From positions 1-64,000 of the forward strand of contig NZ_NIZW01000028.1 of the NCBI RefSeq assembly GCF_002727185.1: a stretch of DNA of 64,000 nucleotides. The letters are read 5' to 3'. The notes under the pieces were generated by a model. The model saw only the letters and a program-made list of their open reading frames with translations, did no database searches and was not told where the DNA came from. This document shows, piece after piece, positions 58,788 to 64,000 of this stretch. Numbering within the stretch: position 1 is the first letter of the stretch; each line of letters opens with the position of its first letter. Made by a program: the position numbers and the translations under genes. This stretch comes from Rhodopirellula bahusiensis. Its GTDB lineage: Bacteria; Planctomycetota; Planctomycetia; Pirellulales; Pirellulaceae.

Positions 58788-61700
58788 AGAGGAACTCCTT
58801 CATGTTGATCAGTGAATGCGTGAAATCGATCCAGTGCTGTTGCGGTTCCGGGAACGCAGGGCTCGTGTCTCGTTGCCGCTGAAGTTCCGCCTGTTGTGCT
58901 TCGAGCGTGAGCAGGCGATCTCGCGTTGCCGGGGACAGAGAGTCAACGATGGCTTGACGCGAAACGATGTGTGTCGCGTTTTGGGCCAGGGATTTGACTT
59001 GCTCGGATGACAGTTCCTGATCGTAAAGTCTCGCGGAAAATAGGCGTCCCTTCAGCATTCGACCTTTCGAAAGGCCGGTGCCGTGACGCATGCCGAAGAT
59101 CACGTGTGAGCGATCGGCTGGAAATGACTGCACCGTCGTTTGATAAGCCTTTCCGTAGGCCTGACCATTGCGATAGCAGGTGATCTTTCCATCCTTGCCG
59201 TAAGTGATCACCAGATGGACCGGTTCGGTGTTGGCGACGTCCTCGGCGGTGCCCTGGAAACTCTGTGTCCGTTTGCTGTGGTCGCTTCCGCTCATCCAGC
59301 GTTGCGGTTCCCGTTCAGCGAACACGATGGCATCGAACAGCACACCATCCGTCGTTTGCACCGAGATCGCACCACCACCGGTTTGCTGGAGGTCATCCAA
59401 TTGCACGACGACTTCCAGCGATTTGGTGGACAGTGTCACGGGCAAGGGATCCGAGGCCGCCCAGCCATTGCCATCGACAATCAATGCCCCGTCCTGGATC
59501 GCGGCCGAACCATGCAGTGTCAGGTCCTTCGCGGTGGCGCCGGATTCGGACAGTCGTTGAAAGTCCCATTCCTTCAGCGGACTTGGACGGGAAGGCGAAT
59601 CAGGAGCGGTCGTGGATGGTTGCTGCAAATCAGCGTCATGAAGTTCGCTCTTCGCTGCGATCAATTTCTGGCGAGCGGGAAGAAGGATCGCATCGATCTC
59701 GCGGGTGGCCTCAACTATTTGTTGTTCGAGCCTCGAAGTCTTTTGGCGGAGTTTGGCGTGGTCCAATTCGCTTTGATGCAAGAACTGCTCGGCCGCAGCG
59801 ACTTGCGTCGGAGTCGGTTCTCGTCCGAAATGCTGTCGCCAACTGGCTCGGATTTTGGCGGGAGTGTCTTTCAGCGATGGATCCGCCAATAGGCTCCGGG
59901 CGGAAGACTTTGCAGTTCCCACCACGAACGGGCTGTTCAGCATCAGCAAGGCTTGAGCCGGAACGTTGGTCACATCGCGACGGCCTTTGCACGAAAACGG
60001 GACCGGGGCATCGAAGCTGGCCAGAAACGGATCCATGTTGTTGCGGATCACGCGGACGTAGACCGACCGGCGATCGCTGTTCCCCGCGACGGAACCTTTC
60101 GGCGGAGTTGTCTGCAAACGACCCGATACATACAGCAATGAATCGCGAATCGCTTCGGCATCCAATCGAGTGGTCGTTCGATAGGAGAGCAACCGATTTT
60201 TGGGGTCAATTTGTTGTGCCGTTTCGGTTGGCTGGGACTGCTGTCTCCATGTCATGGAGGTCACCATTTGGCGGATCATCGTTTTGAGTGACCAACCGTT
60301 TTGGCGGAACTGAGTGGCGAGGTAGTCCAACAGTTCTGGATGCGTTGGTTGGTCACCCAAGCGTCCAAAGTTGTCGGTCGTTGCCACAATGCCGCGGCCG
60401 AAAAGATGATGCCACAGGCGGTTGACCAGCACGCGAGTTGTCAGCGGGTTTTCATCCGCGATCAGGTCTTCCGCGAATTGGCTGCGCCCGCTGAGTTGCG
60501 TTTGATAGGGGGACGCATCAAACGCTTCCAGGAATCGTCGGGGAACCGGGACGCCGGGCTGTTTGTGGTCACCCCGAACGTACAACGCTTGGTCCTGTCC
60601 CTTCCACTCTGCGATGGTCGGAGCCCGCGTCGCGACAGGAATTTCCGCTTCGAGTTGGCGATAGCGTTCGATCAGCGGTTTGGTCTTGGGAAGCTGGGCC
60701 AGCGTATTGGGCAGGAGGTTGTGTTGTAAACACGCGTCCAACAGCAAGGATTGTGAATCGTCGATGGATTCGCTTTGCCAAGCCTTGATCGCTTCCGAGA
60801 TGACATCCTGGTAAAGCCTCGCGAGATCCTGCATCGATTGGATGTTTTTGGATTCTGCCGCTCGGAAAATCGGTGAGAGAGATTCGCGGAAGTCGACCGG
60901 TGGCTTTTGCTCTGCCGCGGTCACAATCGCTTGCCGAATGCCGAACCAAGATCGGTCGCTGTTTTTGACCAACAAAGGAGCGTCGCGGGCAGTGGCCAGT
61001 TCGATGTGTGCGTCATCGCCTTGCCAGTAACCTAGATTGAACTCCTGCCAGTGCCATTGTTTGGCCTTGGGGCCAGCCAAATTGTTGACCGGGTAAACCG
61101 TTCCGTTTCGCGGGTAGTTTTGGACCACATAACGATTGGATGCCTGGCCATCGCCAGCGATTTGCAACCATAAGCGCTGGCCAGCGCCCACGCGAAAGTC
61201 GGTGGATGTCAGCACACCAGGGAGTTTGTCGCTGAGAAGACCGGAAAAGATGCCCGCTGGATAGATCGCCCGAAGAGCAGCGTTGGGATCATCCACCGAC
61301 ACGGAAAACTCGCCTGGCGGTGTGGGGGTCGGTTGACGATCGGTGCTCGCGGGATCGGCGAGTCCACCACCATAGGCAAACCAATCGTTGGTGGGGTTGT
61401 TGTTGGTTGACTGGCTGTCGGCAAAGTTCCAGTGGTGGGAGAAGGTTTGCTCCGCATACTGACGCTGTTGTTCTTGCAACGTATCGTGCTCCTGAACCCG
61501 GCGTTGCCACGCTTCCTGGAATGACTTCCCTGCATCGATTTCATGTTGCAGGGAAGTCCAAAGGGCAACGAGATCGCGGGGTGGTTCAGATGGCTTCGGA
61601 TTCGCAGGCGTGTCCTGCAATCGAGAGGTGACTTGTGCCGCGTCGGTCGACCAGTCCGCAGTGATCGCGTCCCGAATGGACGATTTCAACTTTGTCAGTG

Positions 61701-62913
61701 AATCGCGGTGGAGGTTTAAACGCTGCGGCAAATCGATGGCCGCCCGGGCAGGCCGCGTGGAGCCAACGATTCCGGCAAGGGCGTAATAGTCGGCCTGGCT
61801 GATCGCATCGAATTTGTGGTTGTGGCAACGTGCACACGAGACGGTCAGTCCGAGCACTGCTTTGCTGACCACATCGATCGCATCGTCTGTGAATCGCACT
61901 CGCTCGTCCAAGGCATCGGTGGGAGCGAATCCGTGAAATACCATCCGCCAGTGGGCCGTTCCGATGATCGACTCATTGATCCCGAGTTCGGGATTGGTTC
62001 GTGGTTGCGCGAGTTGGTCCCCGGCGATGTGTTCTCGGATCAGTTGATCGGAGGGCACGTCAGCATTGATCGCGCGGATCAAGTAGTCGCGATACAAATC
62101 CGCTCCGACGATAGGCGGATCGCCTTCACTTCCGTGCGACTGAGCGTATCGAAACCAGTCCATCCAGTGGCGAGCCCAACGTTCGCCGAAATGGGGCGAG
62201 TCGAGCAGTCGATCGACAAGCTTTTCGTATGCGTCGGGTGAATCATCGTTCACGAAGGCATCGATTTGGGCCGGAGTCGGCGGCAATCCGATCAACGCGA
62301 AATGCAGCCTGCGGATCAGTGTCACTCGGTCAGCTTGCGGGGAAGGACTCAAACCGTTGGCGTGCATCTTGCGATACACAAATTGGTCGATCGGGTGGTT
62401 GGACCAATCTTGATCCAAGTCAGGAATGCGAACCTCGCGGATCGGTTGGAAACTCCACCACTTGGCACGCTTGTTTCGAATGGCTTCCCAAGACGTGGAC
62501 TTGGCGAGCATTTCCTTGGATGGCGGAGCGTCTCGTGGATCCGGTGCTCCCATGGTGATCCATTGTTCGAAGTCAGCGAGTATCGCGGGGCTCAACTTTT
62601 CGCCCCCTTCGGGCATTTCGAGTCCTTCGATTTCATGTCGCATCACTTGCAGCAAGAGACTGTTGCTGGAGGACTCCGCGATCGCTTTTCCTGACTGACC
62701 GCCAGTTCGCAGCGGTTCGTTCCAGTCCAAGGCAAACTCACCTTCCTGAGCCGAATCGCTGTTGTGACATTCATAGCAGTGTTCCACCAACACCGGCCGG
62801 ATTTTTGATTCGAAAAACTCCACTTGAGTGTCCGAGAGTCCTTCGTCGGCATGGGCTGCCACGACGCTCGCGGCGATCAAAAAACTCAATGCATACCAGC
62901 GGAGTGAATTCAT
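58777..62913 (-). CDS. large planctomycete cytochrome/DUF1549/DUF1553 protein with LamG-like domain
   Basis: A 1378-residue exported protein. Signal peptide ([18 protein letters not shown]), then a PSCyt1 haem motif C46-Y-E-C49-H50, then DUF1549 ([24 protein letters not shown] and the following [18 protein letters not shown]), an inserted beta-rich segment at about 485-650 (starting [19 protein letters not shown]), DUF1553 ([25 protein letters not shown], then [17 protein letters not shown]), and a C-terminal LamG/Concanavalin-like domain (about 1120-1330: [19 protein letters not shown] to [15 protein letters not shown]). It is longer than the copy at 11504-13924 because of the insert and the LamG part. 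Start: the ATG at 62911-62913. Confidence 0.9.
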   Translation of the reverse strand: MNSLRWYALSFLIAASVVAAHADEGLSDTQVEFFESKIRPVLVEHCYECHNSDSAQEGEFALDWNEPLRTGGQSGKAIAESSSNSLLLQVMRHEIEGLEMPEGGEKLSPAILADFEQWITMGAPDPRDAPPSKEMLAKSTSWEAIRNKRAKWWSFQPIREVRIPDLDQDWSNHPIDQFVYRKMHANGLSPSPQADRVTLIRRLHFALIGLPPTPAQIDAFVNDDSPDAYEKLVDRLLDSPHFGERWARHWMDWFRYAQSHGSEGDPPIVGADLYRDYLIRAINADVPSDQLIREHIAGDQLAQPRTNPELGINESIIGTAHWRMVFHGFAPTDALDERVRFTDDAIDVVSKAVLGLTVSCARCHNHKFDAISQADYYALAGIVGSTRPARAAIDLPQRLNLHRDSLTKLKSSIRDAITADWSTDAAQVTSRLQDTPANPKPSEPPRDLVALWTSLQHEIDAGKSFQEAWQRRVQEHDTLQEQQRQYAEQTFSHHWNFADSQSTNNNPTNDWFAYGGGLADPASTDRQPTPTPPGEFSVSVDDPNAALRAIYPAGIFSGLLSDKLPGVLTSTDFRVGAGQRLWLQIAGDGQASNRYVVQNYPRNGTVYPVNNLAGPKAKQWHWQEFNLGYWQGDDAHIELATARDAPLLVKNSDRSWFGIRQAIVTAAEQKPPVDFRESLSPIFRAAESKNIQSMQDLARLYQDVISEAIKAWQSESIDDSQSLLLDACLQHNLLPNTLAQLPKTKPLIERYRQLEAEIPVATRAPTIAEWKGQDQALYVRGDHKQPGVPVPRRFLEAFDASPYQTQLSGRSQFAEDLIADENPLTTRVLVNRLWHHLFGRGIVATTDNFGRLGDQPTHPELLDYLATQFRQNGWSLKTMIRQMVTSMTWRQQSQPTETAQQIDPKNRLLSYRTTTRLDAEAIRDSLLYVSGRLQTTPPKGSVAGNSDRRSVYVRVIRNNMDPFLASFDAPVPFSCKGRRDVTNVPAQALLMLNSPFVVGTAKSSARSLLADPSLKDTPAKIRASWRQHFGREPTPTQVAAAEQFLHQSELDHAKLRQKTSRLEQQIVEATREIDAILLPARQKLIAAKSELHDADLQQPSTTAPDSPSRPSPLKEWDFQRLSESGATAKDLTLHGSAAIQDGALIVDGNGWAASDPLPVTLSTKSLEVVVQLDDLQQTGGGAISVQTTDGVLFDAIVFAEREPQRWMSGSDHSKRTQSFQGTAEDVANTEPVHLVITYGKDGKITCYRNGQAYGKAYQTTVQSFPADRSHVIFGMRHGTGLSKGRMLKGRLFSARLYDQELSSEQVKSLAQNATHIVSRQAIVDSLSPATRDRLLTLEAQQAELQRQRDTSPAFPEPQQHWIDFTHSLINMKEFLYVR

Positions 62914-63216
62914 TTGGACTGCCTGAGGGAGTGGCATCGCGGAGGGCAAGACACCGTGATTGGGTGTCATCGAGGTCGCGAGGAAGGCAACGAGGCGTTG
63001 TCACGACCCCGTGGGTGCGGTGGGGCAAATGGGTGGGAGGCATTGGGGGAGATGCCTTGGAGGTCGGATTGTACCCCGTGGGTGGAAGCGAAGCCACCAA
63101 ACGGTTTGATGCACTGTTTCCTGAGGCCGGTGCAGGAACGGAGCAACGGTATGTCGATCGCGTCCAACCTCTTGATCGATCAGAAGGAAACGTGCGTCTT
63201 CCACGAGACCATCGCT
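62914..63216. other. intergenic gap, no gene seen
   Basis: These 303 bases separate the large cytochrome gene from the alpha/beta hydrolase gene; both are on the minus strand. They are rich in G runs (for example around 63009-63050), but I see no hairpin, repeat or promoter that I can support. Confidence 0.4.
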
Positions 63217-64000
63217 TTAGTTCGCCGTCTTGCTCGTCGGTTTCGACAGCACGCGGTTCATCCAGTTCCAAGCGACTGAACGATATCGGCTGGGACGATT
63301 CAACCAGCGATCGTTGTGCCCTGCCTTGGCGAACTTGTTTGGGAATGGTCCGAGTGCTTCGGACGTGTTGACTGGCAGGTAGGTGAAATTGCGGGCTTCG
63401 GGAAGCAGGTTGCGAATGAACTCTTCCGTTCCATACGAACCGTTTTGGCAAATCAAGTAGGGACGATCCCCCACGCGTTTCAGACGCTCGCTCGCTTCGG
63501 ATCGATATCTTGCGAGAGGACTGCCCCAGCCCGTTCCCTTCCACTCGCGAACGCCATCGAAATGGTCATGGGTGATGAATGCGGTCCACAAGCTTGCAAT
63601 CTCATCGTCATGCAATCCGATGTAGTTCACCGCGATCGCACCTCGCGAAAATCCGCAGAGGAATACTTGGTCTGGATCCGCGGAAAACTGCTTGATGACT
63701 CGGGGGACGTTGGTCTTGGCATATTCCACCGTCGCCTGTTCGTCGCCCCACCAAGTGATTTGATTGCGTTGGTTGTCGTTGCTGATGAAAGGCAGCGTCA
63801 CCCAAATGAATTGGCCAGCGGACAATCCAAATCCCAATCCCGCGTCGGCGACTTCACCAGTCGAACCTGACGCCGGAAAGTGATTGCCGGTGTACTCGAA
63901 GATGATCGGCAGCGATTCTCCGTCTGCCGTCCAGTCTTGAGGAAGGTAGACGGTGTGGTGCACATCGGTTTCTGCGTATTCAATCGGAGTGACGGCCACT
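63217..64000 (-). CDS. alpha/beta-hydrolase-fold esterase (N-terminus beyond the window)
   Basis: About 261 residues of an esterase-like protein whose start lies right of the window edge. The nucleophile elbow is GFSRG (LCGFSRGAIAV), with the oxyanion-type segment IIFEYTGNHFP upstream and a later His in GHNDRW as the probable catalytic histidine. It resembles planctomycete PHB-depolymerase/feruloyl-type esterases or PET10C-like enzymes, but the substrate is not readable. The frame is open to the last base of the window, so the coordinates are incomplete at 64000. Confidence 0.8.
   Translation of the reverse strand, partial: VAVTPIEYAETDVHHTVYLPQDWTADGESLPIIFEYTGNHFPASGSTGEVADAGLGFGLSAGQFIWVTLPFISNDNQRNQITWWGDEQATVEYAKTNVPRVIKQFSADPDQVFLCGFSRGAIAVNYIGLHDDEIASLWTAFITHDHFDGVREWKGTGWGSPLARYRSEASERLKRVGDRPYLICQNGSYGTEEFIRNLLPEARNFTYLPVNTSEALGPFPNKFAKAGHNDRWLNRPSRYRSVAWNWMNRVLSKPTSKTAN

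Overview
The window looks like chromosomal DNA of a marine planctomycete, most likely Pirellulaceae and Rhodopirellula-like. This rests on gene content, not on any marker gene: two DUF1501 + cytochrome/DUF1549/DUF1553 pairs, six type I sulfatase domains, two DUF1080-type proteins, a 6685-residue extracellular protein with an N-terminal LESLEDRRLLA motif, and many imperfect intergenic inverted repeats. I saw no rRNA, tRNA or CRISPR array.

Layout. (1) 1-960: a possible gene end, then an IS200-like/RAYT transposase bracketed by GC-rich REP-type palindromes. (2) 984-6664 (minus): an AddAB-like helicase/nuclease pair with a 4-bp overlap; the helicase subunit ends early, next to the REP array. (3) 6736-9874: a small Rieske ferredoxin (minus), a B12-binding-type radical SAM protein (plus) and a metallophosphoesterase (plus). 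(4) 10057-13924 (minus): DUF1501 + planctomycete cytochrome pair. (5) 14272-19970 (minus): SGNH esterase, sugar epimerase-like TIM barrel, zinc-type dehydrogenase, HPS/KGPDC-like decarboxylase or aldolase, and a sulfatase; probably a sugar-degradation group. (6) 20020-24712: SYLF lipid-binding protein, HdeD-like membrane protein, two-domain SGNH hydrolase, outer-membrane barrel-like protein. (7) 24937-44994 (plus): one giant modular RTX/PKD protein filling 20 kb. (8) 45268-56928 (plus): an eight-gene same-strand cluster with four sulfatase genes (one fused to a five-bladed-propeller glycosidase), a GH16 agarase/porphyranase, a Gfo/Idh/MocA oxidoreductase and two DUF1080-like lectin-fold proteins. 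(9) 57369-62913 (minus): a second DUF1501 + cytochrome pair, and then the C-terminal part of an alpha/beta hydrolase that runs off the right edge.

How the genes may work together. Region 8 reads as a locus for sulfated galactan (agaran or porphyran-like) degradation. The GH16 enzyme would cut the chain, the sulfatases would desulfate it, and the sulfatase-glycosidase fusion would trim the products. The oxidoreductase plus DUF1080 protein would supply a possible 3-keto-glycoside cleavage route. Nearly every product there carries a signal peptide. Region 5 could take sugars further. The giant protein could be a secreted adhesin or surface layer, but no secretion system is encoded nearby. Substrate assignments are inference from family membership.
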